Source: Maribacter sedimenticola (GTDB lineage Bacteria; Bacteroidota; Bacteroidia; Flavobacteriales; Flavobacteriaceae). From it: 64,000 nucleotides of DNA. The translations under genes were made by a program, and so were the position numbers. The notes under the pieces were generated by a model. That model did no database searches. It saw only the letters and a program-made list of their open reading frames with translations, and had not been told where the DNA came from. Where the stretch lies: contig NZ_FZNV01000003.1 of the NCBI RefSeq assembly GCF_900188415.1, positions 682,001-746,000 of the forward strand, written 5' to 3'. Shown one piece after another: positions 16,193 to 24,987 of this stretch (positions are counted from its first letter, which is position 1; each line of letters begins with the position of its first letter).

Positions 16193-18808
16193 CTACTCCG
16201 CTGCTCCTTCATAAATGGTGTTGAAGATCAATTTGTACGTACCACGGGGCTGTGCCCTAAACTGGGGCCTGAAAGCAAATAATACTACAGAGCCCTTGCC
16301 ATATTTTGCCTTTACCATGGCCGGTTTCTTGGCAATATATTTCTTTTCGCCCATGGCCCAACCGCTCATAAGCAGGTCTTTTTCCGCATAATTGGCAATT
16401 ACCTCAATTTCCGGTGCGGGAGCATCGGCTATTTCTTCGGTGCCGCCTTCTCCCTTTTTCCTCTGCTTGATAATCTCAAAGGCACGGCTTTTATTGAACG
16501 ATACCGCAACGGTATCCTGCATACCAAATGCCAAGGGGTGCGAAGTATCAAAACCTGTCTTGATCAACGATCCCGGTATAAAGAATTGCTTACTACTGGC
16601 GCCTTCCGTAGCATCCTTTAAAGGCAGTCCAAATTGCTCGATCACAAAATTACTGGCCTCATCGAACGCCATAAGGGTACCTCCATTTTTTACATAATTG
16701 CTCAGTGCCAAGGAACCTTCAAGACCCAAGCCTCCAGTAAACTTTTCTGGCATGGAGAGGGTCGTATGCCCATGTAACAATGATTTTACACGTTGTGACG
16801 GTAATATCAGCACATCATACTTGGATAGGTCCGCCGTTTGTATATCCCGGTCATGTAGGGTATCCGTCTCAAAGGTATATTCGTCCATTACAAAGCGGGT
16901 CCAGCCTTCATCCATATTGGACACCCAAGATTTATACAGTCCCACTTTAGGGGTGTGTATCTTGACCATATCTACCTTAGGTTTTGAGGATAGGGCCGTA
17001 AACTCCAATCCGTATGTATTTGCCAATTCATCTACAGAGGCCGTACCTCCAGAAACTACATAGGAACCTGCCGGATGAGTGGTCTTGCCCAGCTTTAATG
17101 CTGCCTTGGTCCTATATGCCGTTCCTCCTCCTTTTAAAATTTTGTTGGTAGCAATGACGGATGCATTGGAATTGGCGCTCAATAGATATCCAAAATCAGC
17201 CTTTTTAGGACCGTCCGGTGCATAATACGGTACCAACCCGTCCACTTTCTCCGTAGCAATATCCATGGCCGTAGCAATTCTATCTACAGACACGCCCATT
17301 TGTAAGGGCAATGTCCACCCTGCCAAATCATAAGGGGTATCCGGTGGGCCACCGGGATATTGAAAACGGGTAGGATAATTCTGTTTTTCCAAAAGATCCA
17401 TTAAATAGGGTCTAAATGCCTGTCCGCCATAGATTACATAGGACCCTGCATCATATTTGGTGCCGTCCACTTCAAAAGGTTTGGTAGCTTTTTCAATCTC
17501 TATACCGCCCCGCAACAATACGTTCACCAAATTAACGGACTCAAAAGTATCCCATTGGTCCTTACCGATGACATAGGCATAGGGACCTTCCGTTTTTGCC
17601 TTTTCAATGGCCGAAGCTCCCATTTTGTAAATATTATGTAGATAATTGCTCTTGCGGTCCGCAGCCAGGTCCAATGTGGCCCAGGTGGCGGTCAACATAT
17701 AATCTACCGCATCCCTAAAATGTGATTCCCCACCTTTCCATGGGTCGGGATACATGATATCCGTACCGTCCGTAGGTGTACCCCCCGCTACGGTCTTGGG
17801 CAATTTCTTTGGGTCATAGAACCGTGGAGTTGGAGTTGTGTGTCCGGTTTCGGTCAAAATACCGATCATATTATGGTAGTAAGGCACGGTACGCCCACCG
17901 CCGTTCCAGAACATGGTATAGAAATTATCCGCTATGGCACCCGGCATGTTTTCCAATGAAAAACGCTTGGTCATGGCAGAACCCACCTCACTTACCGCAG
18001 CGGTTATGGCCGGGTGGATCTTTGGGTTTACGGGATCTGCATAGGGCGGTAAGGAAATCTTGGTCCACGATGGCGAGGACTGGTGGTGGTTGTATACTAT
18101 TTGTGGATACCATTCATTGTACAATATCTTGGTTACATTATAGGTTTCCGGCATGGTGTTCATGAACCAATCCCTATTGTTGTCATGGCCCATATAATAG
18201 TGGTACAAAATGGGTGGGCGAGAGGTTTCATAGGCGGTACCCAGATTCTTTTTGTACCAGTCCACCACTATATCCAACCCATCTGGGTTCATGACCGGCA
18301 TTAACAATGTAATGACATTTTCCCTGATTTTTTTCATTTCTGTAGACTCCGAAGTGGCCAAGGTATAGGCCAGTTCCGAGGTCATTTGCCCGTGTGCCAA
18401 CTCGGTAGAATGCATACCACCATCTATCCAGACAATAGCCTTGCCCTCTTCGGACAAACGCAAGGCTTCCTGTTCATTTACCTGTACCCGTGCCAGTTTG
18501 GTGCTGATATCCTTCCATTTATCCAACTGTTGCAGATTCTCTTCGCTAGATATAAAAAGTACGTACATTTTTCTGCCCAAAACGGTTGTACCAATCTCTA
18601 TTTTTTGCACCCTATTGGATGCCGCATCGAGCTGGGATAAATAATCTTCGATCTGTGAATAATCCGCAAGCTTATAATCATCGCCTACGTTAAAACCATA
18701 CACATCTTTTGGAGCAGGGACATTTTGCGCCACCGCTAAGGATACACAAAACAAGGCCATTACAACAGCCAACAGTTCGACTTTGCAACTTGTAATTTTT
18801 GAAATCAT
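16193..18808 (-). CDS. M14-family zinc carboxypeptidase-like protein, secreted
   Basis: An 871-residue protein with an N-terminal signal peptide (LLAVVMALFCVSLAVAQ). The M14 catalytic domain occupies the first 400 residues: zinc ligands HSTE (H133, E136) and a later His in IVYNHHQSS (241/242), plus MNPDGLD and NRDWF substrate-side motifs, and LTETGHTTP toward the end of the domain. The remaining 450 residues look like glutamine-amidotransferase/Rossmann-type domains (YDVLILPSQR, GGTLMAFDEAS), a common extension in Bacteroidota members. It probably degrades peptides in the periplasm or outside the cell. It stands alone with its own terminator. Confidence 0.88.
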   Translation of the reverse strand: MISKITSCKVELLAVVMALFCVSLAVAQNVPAPKDVYGFNVGDDYKLADYSQIEDYLSQLDAASNRVQKIEIGTTVLGRKMYVLFISSEENLQQLDKWKDISTKLARVQVNEQEALRLSEEGKAIVWIDGGMHSTELAHGQMTSELAYTLATSESTEMKKIRENVITLLMPVMNPDGLDIVVDWYKKNLGTAYETSRPPILYHYYMGHDNNRDWFMNTMPETYNVTKILYNEWYPQIVYNHHQSSPSWTKISLPPYADPVNPKIHPAITAAVSEVGSAMTKRFSLENMPGAIADNFYTMFWNGGGRTVPYYHNMIGILTETGHTTPTPRFYDPKKLPKTVAGGTPTDGTDIMYPDPWKGGESHFRDAVDYMLTATWATLDLAADRKSNYLHNIYKMGASAIEKAKTEGPYAYVIGKDQWDTFESVNLVNVLLRGGIEIEKATKPFEVDGTKYDAGSYVIYGGQAFRPYLMDLLEKQNYPTRFQYPGGPPDTPYDLAGWTLPLQMGVSVDRIATAMDIATEKVDGLVPYYAPDGPKKADFGYLLSANSNASVIATNKILKGGGTAYRTKAALKLGKTTHPAGSYVVSGGTASVDELANTYGLEFTALSSKPKVDMVKIHTPKVGLYKSWVSNMDEGWTRFVMDEYTFETDTLHDRDIQTADLSKYDVLILPSQRVKSLLHGHTTLSMPEKFTGGLGLEGSLALSNYVKNGGTLMAFDEASNFVIEQFGLPLKDATEGASSKQFFIPGSLIKTGFDTSHPLAFGMQDTVAVSFNKSRAFEIIKQRKKGEGGTEEIADAPAPEIEVIANYAEKDLLMSGWAMGEKKYIAKKPAMVKAKYGKGSVVLFAFRPQFRAQPRGTYKLIFNTIYEGAAE

Positions 18809-19157
18809 TTCTTTGAGTAGTTTGTTTGGACTAGTAAATTAAGCATTACCACAGAGGAAATTAAATATTACTCAGCAAGAAAATGTTAAAAGAACTGTTA
18901 ATTTCCATCTGCGTAATTTGAAGGGCGTTTAATTGCCGATTTGAAAGGTCAACCCCCCTCATTAACATTTTGTCAACCAAAGCCCATACACCCTTTAGAC
19001 GTAATTTTATCTTTTTAAAGGCCTAAAAAAAATTGATGATAGAGGACTTGCCACTGCATATACCTGAGCTTTTAATATGTCCTAGATTGTTAAAACCTAT
19101 ACCAACCCTAAAATAAAATCTTACTTTTAACGGTACCAACAACCATAAAACCAACCA
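18809..19157. other. Divergent intergenic region
   Basis: About 350 bp between the minus-strand M14 gene and the plus-strand sorbosone-dehydrogenase-like gene. It must contain both promoters, but no clear -33/-7 pair, hairpin or small gene could be identified. Confidence 0.4.
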
Positions 19158-20426
19158 ATGACAACAAAGACCAAAACCAAAAGCCTGCTTCATGTAGGTG
19201 CTTTTGCAATACTGGTATTCTTTACAGGATGCAAGGACGAAACCAAAACCCCTGAAAAAAAGGCAACCAATAACACAATTCTTAAAGCTCCGAGCGGATT
19301 TTCAGTAGAAGAGATAGGGAAAGATTTGGGAGCTGTACGCCACTTGACCGTGGCCAGCAACGGGGATATCTATGCCAATAGGTCCGTGCTTAACGAAGGT
19401 AAGGCCATTATTGTTCTGAAAGATACCGATGATGATGGTACCGTGGACACACAGCATGAATTCGCAGACCTGCCCGGTACCGGAATACTGGCTACGGATA
19501 AATATCTCTACGCTTCTTCAAATGCTGCCATATTCCGATATGCGTTCAATGATGATCTAGAACTAATGGATACCGATAATCCTGAAAAAATAGTGGACGG
19601 CCTTATTGATATGGGTGCGGACAATGCTAAGCCTTTTACCATAGACAAGGACAATACCCTTTATGTGACCATTGGTTCCTGGAACGATGCCTGTAGGGAT
19701 AACGAAACACAGGAGGGAATGATTCCTTGCCCCATTTTAGAAACCGCCGGAGGTATTTGGAAATTTCAGGCCAATGTTCCTGACCAAACCTTTACAGATG
19801 GGGAACGGTATGCAACGGGACTTAAAAATGCGGTGGGTATTACATGGAACCAAAGCACAAATTCATTGTTCGCCACTGATCACGGCCGTGGTGGCCTGCA
19901 CAATTTTTATCCGGACCTCTATTCCAAAAAACAGGATGGGGAACTACCGGCGGAAACTTTGTACGAAATAAAGGAAGGTGATAATGCCGGATGGCCTTCT
20001 ACCTACTATGATCCAATACAGAACAAACGTGTACTGGCACCGGAATATGGCGGGGACGGTGATAAAGAGGGAGAAATAGACGCTATTGAACCCCTAATGG
20101 CCTTTCCAGCTCACCTAGGCCCCAATGATTTGCTTTTTTACACCGGGAATATGTTTCCGGAAAAATACAGGAACGGCGCCTTTATAGCCTTCCACAACCA
20201 ATCTCCAGAGCTTAAAATTGGTTTTTTGGTTGCTTTTGTGCCCTTTAAAGACGGTAAACCTAGCGGAAAATGGGAAATATTCCTGGATAATTTTGCAGGA
20301 TATGACCTAAAAAACCCTGAGGGAGGAACTTTGCTACATAGACCTTGTGGACTGGCTCAAGGTCCCGACGGCGCCCTTTATGTCTGTGACGATTTTGGCG
20401 GTAGCATATTTAAAATCACTTATTAA
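19158..20426 (+). CDS. PQQ-dependent sugar dehydrogenase / sorbosone dehydrogenase-like lipoprotein
   Basis: A 422-residue protein with a lipoprotein signal (ILVFFTGC, C25). The body is a six-bladed beta-propeller of the glucose/sorbosone dehydrogenase type: FSVEEIGKDLGAVRHLTV at the start, a repeated D-x-D-x-D-G motif (DTDDDGTVD, which may bind calcium), GLKNAVGITWNQ, ATDHGRGG, GDNAGWPSTYYDP and a final CGLAQGPDGALYVCDD. It would oxidise sugars or aldoses in the periplasm using PQQ; the substrate is unknown. It is followed 22 bp later by the DUF3500 gene, probably in one transcript. Confidence 0.85.
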   Translation: MTTKTKTKSLLHVGAFAILVFFTGCKDETKTPEKKATNNTILKAPSGFSVEEIGKDLGAVRHLTVASNGDIYANRSVLNEGKAIIVLKDTDDDGTVDTQHEFADLPGTGILATDKYLYASSNAAIFRYAFNDDLELMDTDNPEKIVDGLIDMGADNAKPFTIDKDNTLYVTIGSWNDACRDNETQEGMIPCPILETAGGIWKFQANVPDQTFTDGERYATGLKNAVGITWNQSTNSLFATDHGRGGLHNFYPDLYSKKQDGELPAETLYEIKEGDNAGWPSTYYDPIQNKRVLAPEYGGDGDKEGEIDAIEPLMAFPAHLGPNDLLFYTGNMFPEKYRNGAFIAFHNQSPELKIGFLVAFVPFKDGKPSGKWEIFLDNFAGYDLKNPEGGTLLHRPCGLAQGPDGALYVCDDFGGSIFKITY

Positions 20427-20448
20427 GTATCAACTAAAAAACGAAATC

Positions 20449-21459
20449 ATGAATCAATTAATGAACAAAACGCTAGTATGGGTCGTATTGGCCATGGCCC
20501 CCAGTTTGGTGGTTGGCCAAGATGCATCCATCGCCAGTACGTTTATATCCACCTTGACCCATTCTCAAAAAGAACAAACCGTATATCATTTTAAGGCCGA
20601 AGATCGGGATGATTGGCATTTTTTACCGTGGAGTTCCTATAAACGCCAGGGCATCCCCCTAAAAGAACTGAATACGGCGCAGAAGGATTTGGTGCATCAG
20701 CTTTTACAATCTTCGCTTAGCGATACCGGCTATCAACAGACAACTGAAATTATTGCGTTGGAGCATGTATTGGCCGCAAGTTCCGGTGACCCTGTTTATA
20801 GGGACCCCGAGCAGTACTATATTGCCATTTATGGAGACCCGGCCCAAGATGATGTTTGGATGTGGAGTTTTGAAGGCCACCATGTAGCGCTACAATTCAC
20901 TACCGTTGGTGATACCGTTTCCTATACCCCAAGGTTTTTTGGTTCAAACCCCGGTAGGATCATGGAAGGTGATCGCAAAGGTTTTAGTCCGTTAATCAAC
21001 GAAGAGGATATGGGCCTGCAACTGATACATATGCTTACCGATGAACAGCAGAAGGTAGCTATTGTCAGCGAAAGGACCTATAATGACATTATTAGCTTTA
21101 ACACCCCTGTGGCCAAAAAACCGGATTTAGAAGGTATATTGGTCCAAGACATGACGGAGAAACAGAAAAAATTATTGATGGATATTATTTACGAATATGC
21201 CTCTACCATACCTGCAGATCAGGCCATGCAACGTATGGGCAGTATCCGCAAAGAGGAGCTTGAAAACCTACGGTTTGCATGGGCCGGTGCCACCGAACTT
21301 GGTAAGGCACATTATTACCGTATTCAGGGAAATACCTTTATGATCGAGTTTGATAATAGTCAAAACAATGCCAACCACATACATACCGTATGGCGCGATT
21401 TTGATGGTGATTTTGGTAGGGATATCCTAAAGGAACATTATAAGAGCCATACCCACTAA
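20449..21459 (+). CDS. DUF3500 domain secreted protein
   Basis: A 336-residue protein starting at ATG 20449; a longer in-frame start at 20347 lies inside the preceding gene and would hide the signal peptide (WVVLAMAPSLVVGQ). The DUF3500 pattern is clear: LPWSSYKRQGIPLKEL, MWSFEGHHVALQFT, SNPGRIMEGDRKG, FAWAGATELGKAHYYRIQG and IHTVWRDFDGDFG near the C-terminus. Biochemical function of the family is unknown. Pairing with the sorbosone-dehydrogenase-like gene suggests a role in extracellular sugar or phenolic metabolism, which is inference. Confidence 0.88.
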   Translation: MNQLMNKTLVWVVLAMAPSLVVGQDASIASTFISTLTHSQKEQTVYHFKAEDRDDWHFLPWSSYKRQGIPLKELNTAQKDLVHQLLQSSLSDTGYQQTTEIIALEHVLAASSGDPVYRDPEQYYIAIYGDPAQDDVWMWSFEGHHVALQFTTVGDTVSYTPRFFGSNPGRIMEGDRKGFSPLINEEDMGLQLIHMLTDEQQKVAIVSERTYNDIISFNTPVAKKPDLEGILVQDMTEKQKKLLMDIIYEYASTIPADQAMQRMGSIRKEELENLRFAWAGATELGKAHYYRIQGNTFMIEFDNSQNNANHIHTVWRDFDGDFGRDILKEHYKSHTH

Positions 21460-21541
21460 ACCTCTACTACATTTTAAAAACCCCTTAAATAACACATTTA
21501 ATTTATAGGGTTGATGATATATAAAAGGCTGGATGTAAAAC

Positions 21542-21570
21542 AAAAAAACCCTTCAATTGCTTGAAGGGCT
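21542..21570 (-). terminator. Terminator of the tRNA gene
   Basis: On the minus strand CCCTTCAAGCAATTGAAGGG forms an 8-bp stem with a 4-base loop followed by TTTTTTT, just beyond the 3' end of the tRNA. Confidence 0.85.
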
Positions 21571-21584
21571 GTCCTCGAAGGAAG

Positions 21585-21658
21585 TGGTCCCACCTGGGCT
21601 CGAACCAGGGACCCCCTGATTATGAGTCAGGTGCTCTAACCAGCTGAGCTATAGGACC
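21585..21658 (-). tRNA. tRNA with CAT anticodon (tRNA-Ile2 or elongator tRNA-Met)
   Basis: A 74-nt cloverleaf: acceptor GGTCCTA pairing with TGGGACC, D arm GCTC/GAGC, anticodon stem CCTGA/TCAGG with loop CTCATAA, T arm CCTGG-TTCGAGC-CCAGG, discriminator A and no encoded CCA. The anticodon CAT could be elongator methionine or, after lysidine modification, isoleucine AUA. The acceptor pairs C4-G69 and C5-G68 agree with determinants described for the lysidine synthase TilS in E. coli, so tRNA-Ile2 is favoured. An initiator tRNA is unlikely because the anticodon stem lacks the three consecutive G-C pairs. Confidence 0.95.
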
Positions 21659-21673
21659 CGCGAAATGCGGATG

Positions 21674-21704
21674 CAATATTACTACTTATTTTTAACTGTC
21701 ACAA
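21674..21704 (-). promoter_or_regulatory. Probable promoter of the tRNA gene
   Basis: On the minus strand a TTG (-33) is followed after 20 bases by TAATATTG, one mismatch from the Bacteroidota -7 consensus TAnnTTTG, ending 15 bp before the tRNA 5' end. Spacing fits the known promoter architecture of this phylum. Confidence 0.45.
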
Positions 21705-21716
21705 ACAAAATAAGCG

Positions 21717-22121
21717 TTACTCTTTAATTTCTTGGCACAACTCTACCAGCACCCCATTGGCGCTCTTAGGATGAACAAAGGCTACCCATTTATTATCCGC
21801 ACCTTTTTTGGGCTTCTCGTTCAACAATGTAAATCCTTCGTGCTTTAAACGTTCCATCTCCGCTTTAATATCATCTACCTCAAAAGCAACATGATGTATA
21901 CCCTCGCCCTTCTTTTCCAAAAATTTGGCAATTGGTCCGGTAGGATCCGTTGCTGCCAAAAGCTCGATCTTATTAGGTCCGTTTTGAAAGAAAGAGGTCA
22001 TTACCCCTTCACTGGCAACTTCTTCCTGTTTATAGGGTGCAACGCCCAATAATTTCTCAAAAAGTTTATTGGAATCCTGCATGTTGTGCACTGCAATTCC
22101 CAAATGTTCTATCTTTTTCAT
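21717..22121 (-). CDS. mce: Methylmalonyl-CoA epimerase
   Basis: A 134-residue single-domain VOC-fold enzyme that interconverts (R)- and (S)-methylmalonyl-CoA in propionate metabolism. KKIEHLGIAV supplies the first metal His; GIHHVAFEVDDIKAEMERL the central motif; WVAFVHPKSANGVLVELCQ the C-terminal metal-binding Glu strand. Length and motif order match the family. It is transcribed divergently from rbfA, and no methylmalonyl-CoA mutase gene is present in the window. Confidence 0.92.
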   Translation of the reverse strand: MKKIEHLGIAVHNMQDSNKLFEKLLGVAPYKQEEVASEGVMTSFFQNGPNKIELLAATDPTGPIAKFLEKKGEGIHHVAFEVDDIKAEMERLKHEGFTLLNEKPKKGADNKWVAFVHPKSANGVLVELCQEIKE

Positions 22122-22174
22122 GCCTAAATTGCTTCAGAGTGCATTCTATAGGGCTTAAGATACATTTTTCTATG

Positions 22175-22182
22175 TACTTTTG
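22175..22182 (+). promoter_or_regulatory. -7 promoter element upstream of rbfA
   Basis: TACTTTTG fits TAnnTTTG exactly and lies only 4 bp before the rbfA start codon, which would place the transcription start at or near the ATG and give a leaderless or almost leaderless message. A clear -33 TTG is not seen. Confidence 0.4.
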
Positions 22183-22186
22183 CAGT

Positions 22187-22579
22187 ATGGAAACGCAAAG
22201 ACAACGTAAAATAGCTGGGGTCATTCAAAAGGATATTGTCGATATTCTACAGAAGGCCGCCATAGATGGGGGACTACGAAATACGCTTATTTCGGTTTCC
22301 AAAGTTTCCGTTACGACAGATTTGTCCATCGCAAAAATTTACCTGAGCATTTTTCCCAATGATAAGGCCGGTGAACTTATGGAAGGCATAAAATCTAACC
22401 AGCCTTTAATTAAGCACGAACTATCACAGCGTACCCGAAATCAATTACGCAGGGTTCCAGAACTATTGTTCTACCTTGATGATTCTTTGGACTATATAGA
22501 AAATATTGAAAAATCGTTAAAACGCGAGGAAAACCCTATTGAAAACAGGGATTTATTGCCCAAGCGAAAAAAGTCCTGA
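22187..22579 (+). CDS. rbfA: Ribosome-binding factor A
   Basis: A 130-residue protein that assists late maturation of the 30S subunit. The ATG at 22187 is chosen because METQRQRKIAGVIQKDIVDIL is the normal RbfA N-terminus; an upstream in-frame extension to 22037 runs antisense to mce and is spurious. ISVSKVSVTTDLSIAKIYLSIF and RTRNQLRRVPELLFYLDDSLDYIENIEKSL are the family's core KH-fold motifs. It is followed immediately by a permease gene, a common neighbour order in Flavobacteriaceae. Confidence 0.94.
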   Translation: METQRQRKIAGVIQKDIVDILQKAAIDGGLRNTLISVSKVSVTTDLSIAKIYLSIFPNDKAGELMEGIKSNQPLIKHELSQRTRNQLRRVPELLFYLDDSLDYIENIEKSLKREENPIENRDLLPKRKKS

Positions 22580-22583
22580 TCGT

Positions 22584-23789
22584 TTGAATTTTCCCTTATA
22601 TATCGCCAAACGATATGTGCGTTCCAAAAGCTCACAGAACGCGGTCAACATTATTAATTTTATTACTTTTTTGGTAATCGTTATCGGTTCTGCCGCACTG
22701 TTCATTGTACTGTCCGCATTTGCCGGATTAAAAACTTTTAGCCTTTCGTTTACCGAATCCTTTGATCCACAACTAAAAGCCTTACCCATTACGGGAAAGA
22801 CATTTTCATTGACCCCGGAACAGGAACAAAAATTGCTGGCAATAGATGGCCTGGCACACTATTCCAAAGAACTGGAGGAAAAAGTTTCCTTGGAACATAA
22901 AGGGAAGAACCATATTGCGTACATAAAAGGAATAGACAGTAATTATACCAAAGTAACGGGCGTAGATAGTACCTTGTACATTGGTGACTGGACAATTAAC
23001 GACACCCAAGTGGTATCTGGGTTGGGTATCGCCAATATCCTAGGGGTAACCATAAACCAGTTTAGAAGCCCATTACAGATTTATGCCTTTAAACCGGGTA
23101 AGGGCTCTATTTCTCAACAACGCATTTCATCGCTCTATAATCAACTGCCAATGGTAATTGGTGGGGTATATGCGGTGGAGGCAGACCTGGACAATAAATA
23201 TGTTTTTGCCGATTTACGCCTTACACAGGCCTTATTGGAGAAAGATTCGCTACAGGTATCTGGGGTAAATTTTAAAATGGACGAGGGTATTGACCCCAAT
23301 ACCGTGCGCCCTGCATTACGTGCCGTTTTAGGCCCTAATGTGGTGTTGAAGGATAGGCAGGAACTTAATAGTACGCTGTATAAAATGCTGAATACCGAAA
23401 ATGTTGCCACATACCTTATTTTCACCCTTGTACTGATCATTGCCCTGTTCAATGTGGTGGGTGCCATTATCATGATGATCTTGGACAAACAACAGAATTC
23501 TAAAACATTATACAGTCTAGGAACAACGATAAAGGAATTGCGACACATTTATTTTGTCCAGGGAATATTGGTAACCGGTTTTGGAGGGTTGATCGGAGTT
23601 TTAATCGGAGTGCTCCTAATATGGTCCCAACTAACCTTTAGCTGGCTTATGATTACACCTTCTCTTGCCTACCCGGTTAAATTTGAGTTTATCAATATCG
23701 TCATTGTACTGACTACAATAGTGGTATTGGGCATCATTGCATCCAAGGTGGCGAGTAGTCGCATCAACAAAAAACTAATTGAAAGCTAG
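22584..23789 (+). CDS. LolC/FtsX-family ABC transporter permease
   Basis: About 400 residues: an N-terminal transmembrane helix (NIINFITFLVIVIGSAALFIVLSAFAGL), a periplasmic MacB-PCD-like domain of about 220 residues, and three C-terminal helices (YLIFTLVLIIALFNVVGAIIMMIL; GILVTGFGGLIGVLIGVLLIWSQL; FINIVIVLTTIVVLGIIA). This is the layout of lipoprotein-release permeases. The preferred start is the TTG at 22584 (then NFPLYIAKRY), 4 bases after rbfA; an ATG at 22539 inside rbfA would add 15 unlikely residues. No ATPase partner (LolD) is adjacent. It ends overlapping the convergent dusB stop. Confidence 0.87.
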   Translation: MNFPLYIAKRYVRSKSSQNAVNIINFITFLVIVIGSAALFIVLSAFAGLKTFSLSFTESFDPQLKALPITGKTFSLTPEQEQKLLAIDGLAHYSKELEEKVSLEHKGKNHIAYIKGIDSNYTKVTGVDSTLYIGDWTINDTQVVSGLGIANILGVTINQFRSPLQIYAFKPGKGSISQQRISSLYNQLPMVIGGVYAVEADLDNKYVFADLRLTQALLEKDSLQVSGVNFKMDEGIDPNTVRPALRAVLGPNVVLKDRQELNSTLYKMLNTENVATYLIFTLVLIIALFNVVGAIIMMILDKQQNSKTLYSLGTTIKELRHIYFVQGILVTGFGGLIGVLIGVLLIWSQLTFSWLMITPSLAYPVKFEFINIVIVLTTIVVLGIIASKVASSRINKKLIES

Positions 23790-24784
23790 GAAAGGGTAAA
23801 TTCGTGGTCTCCAAATTTTTCCAATACCTCATCAAAGGCCTCAAATACCGAAGCAGAATCGTCACTAGTGACCATTTTCATACGATACTCCTTAAAATTG
23901 GGAATTCCTTTGAAATAATTGGTATAATGCCTTCTGGTCTCGAACACACCCAATGTCTCTCCTTTCCAATCAATGGACATCTGTAAATGACGGCGCGCGG
24001 CATCTACACGTTCTTCCATGGTTGGCGGGGCCAAATGTGTGCCCGTTTCAAAAAAGTGCTTAATTTCCCTAAATATCCAAGGATATCCAATACTAGCGCG
24101 ACCGATCATAGCGCCGTCCAGACCAAATTCATCACGCATTTTCATTGCCGCTTCCGGAGAATCCACATCACCATTGCCAAAAACGGGAATATGCATTCTT
24201 GGGTTGTTCTTCACCTCTCTAATGGGGTTCCAATCCGCATTACCCTTATACATCTGCGCACGGGTTCTACCATGTATTGAAATTGCCGCACAACCTACAT
24301 CTTGTAATCGTTCTGCAACCTCAACGATTTTTATAGAATCATCGTCCCAGCCCAATCTTGTCTTCACAGTAATGGGTAAATTGCTGTGCTCTACCATGGC
24401 CTTAGTCAAGGATACCATTAAATCAATATCCTTTAGAATACCTGCACCTGCGCCCCTACTTACTACTTTCTTTACAGGACAACCAAAATTAATGTCTATA
24501 ATGTCCGGGTTGGATTTTTCAACAATTTCCACGGACTGTAGCATACTCTCCAGATTGGCACCAAAAATTTGAATACCTACCGGGCGTTCCTTTTCATAAA
24601 TATCAAGCTTCATCACGCTCTTTGCCGCATCACGTATCAACCCTTCTGACGATATGAACTCCGTATATACGACATCTGCTCCCTGCTCCTTGCAAAGGGC
24701 ACGAAACGGGGGGTCGCTTACATCTTCCATAGGAGCTAAAAGCAACGGGAACTCCGGTAATTGTATGTCTCCAATCTTTGGCAC
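23786..24784 (-). CDS. dusB: tRNA-dihydrouridine synthase
   Basis: A 332-residue FMN-dependent TIM-barrel enzyme that reduces uridines in the tRNA D-loop. Motifs: LLLAPMEDVSDPPFRALC at the start, the catalytic Cys in IDINFGCPVKKVVSRGAGAG, ITVKTRLGWDD, AISIHGRTRAQMYKG, VFGNGDVDSPEAA and GAMIGRASIGYPWIF. It uses a GTG start at 24784, supported by the -7 element 23 bp upstream and by PKIGDIQLPEFPLLLAPM being the usual N-terminus. It converges on the permease with overlapping stop codons. Confidence 0.94.
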   Translation of the reverse strand: MPKIGDIQLPEFPLLLAPMEDVSDPPFRALCKEQGADVVYTEFISSEGLIRDAAKSVMKLDIYEKERPVGIQIFGANLESMLQSVEIVEKSNPDIIDINFGCPVKKVVSRGAGAGILKDIDLMVSLTKAMVEHSNLPITVKTRLGWDDDSIKIVEVAERLQDVGCAAISIHGRTRAQMYKGNADWNPIREVKNNPRMHIPVFGNGDVDSPEAAMKMRDEFGLDGAMIGRASIGYPWIFREIKHFFETGTHLAPPTMEERVDAARRHLQMSIDWKGETLGVFETRRHYTNYFKGIPNFKEYRMKMVTSDDSASVFEAFDEVLEKFGDHEFTLS

Positions 24785-24806
24785 GGTACCTTATATTTTA
24801 AGGATG

Positions 24807-24814
24807 CAAAGTTA
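24807..24814 (-). promoter_or_regulatory. -7 promoter element of dusB
   Basis: On the minus strand TAACTTTG matches TAnnTTTG and precedes the GTG start by about 22 bases. No convincing -33 TTG is present. Confidence 0.4.
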
Positions 24815-24987
24815 TATAAAATTACGAGATGCACCTTGGAAAGGATTTGACCACTACCCTAATTGCCAGAACCCTACTTGAGCAGCATGCACGCTCAATT
24901 TAAAAGAAAGCGTGTAAATTAGTACTCCTAATTGCTCATAACCGGGCGTACAACTATTAGAATCCATTTTTATTGGACAATACTCCT

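Noticed and set aside
16392-17063. Two adjoining open frames on the plus strand inside the M14 gene
   Set aside because: They lie antisense to a fully supported peptidase gene and show no family motif; they are frame shadows.
22539-22583. ATG start for the LolC-like permease inside rbfA
   Set aside because: It would add 15 residues without counterpart in the family; a TTG just after the rbfA stop gives the usual N-terminus.
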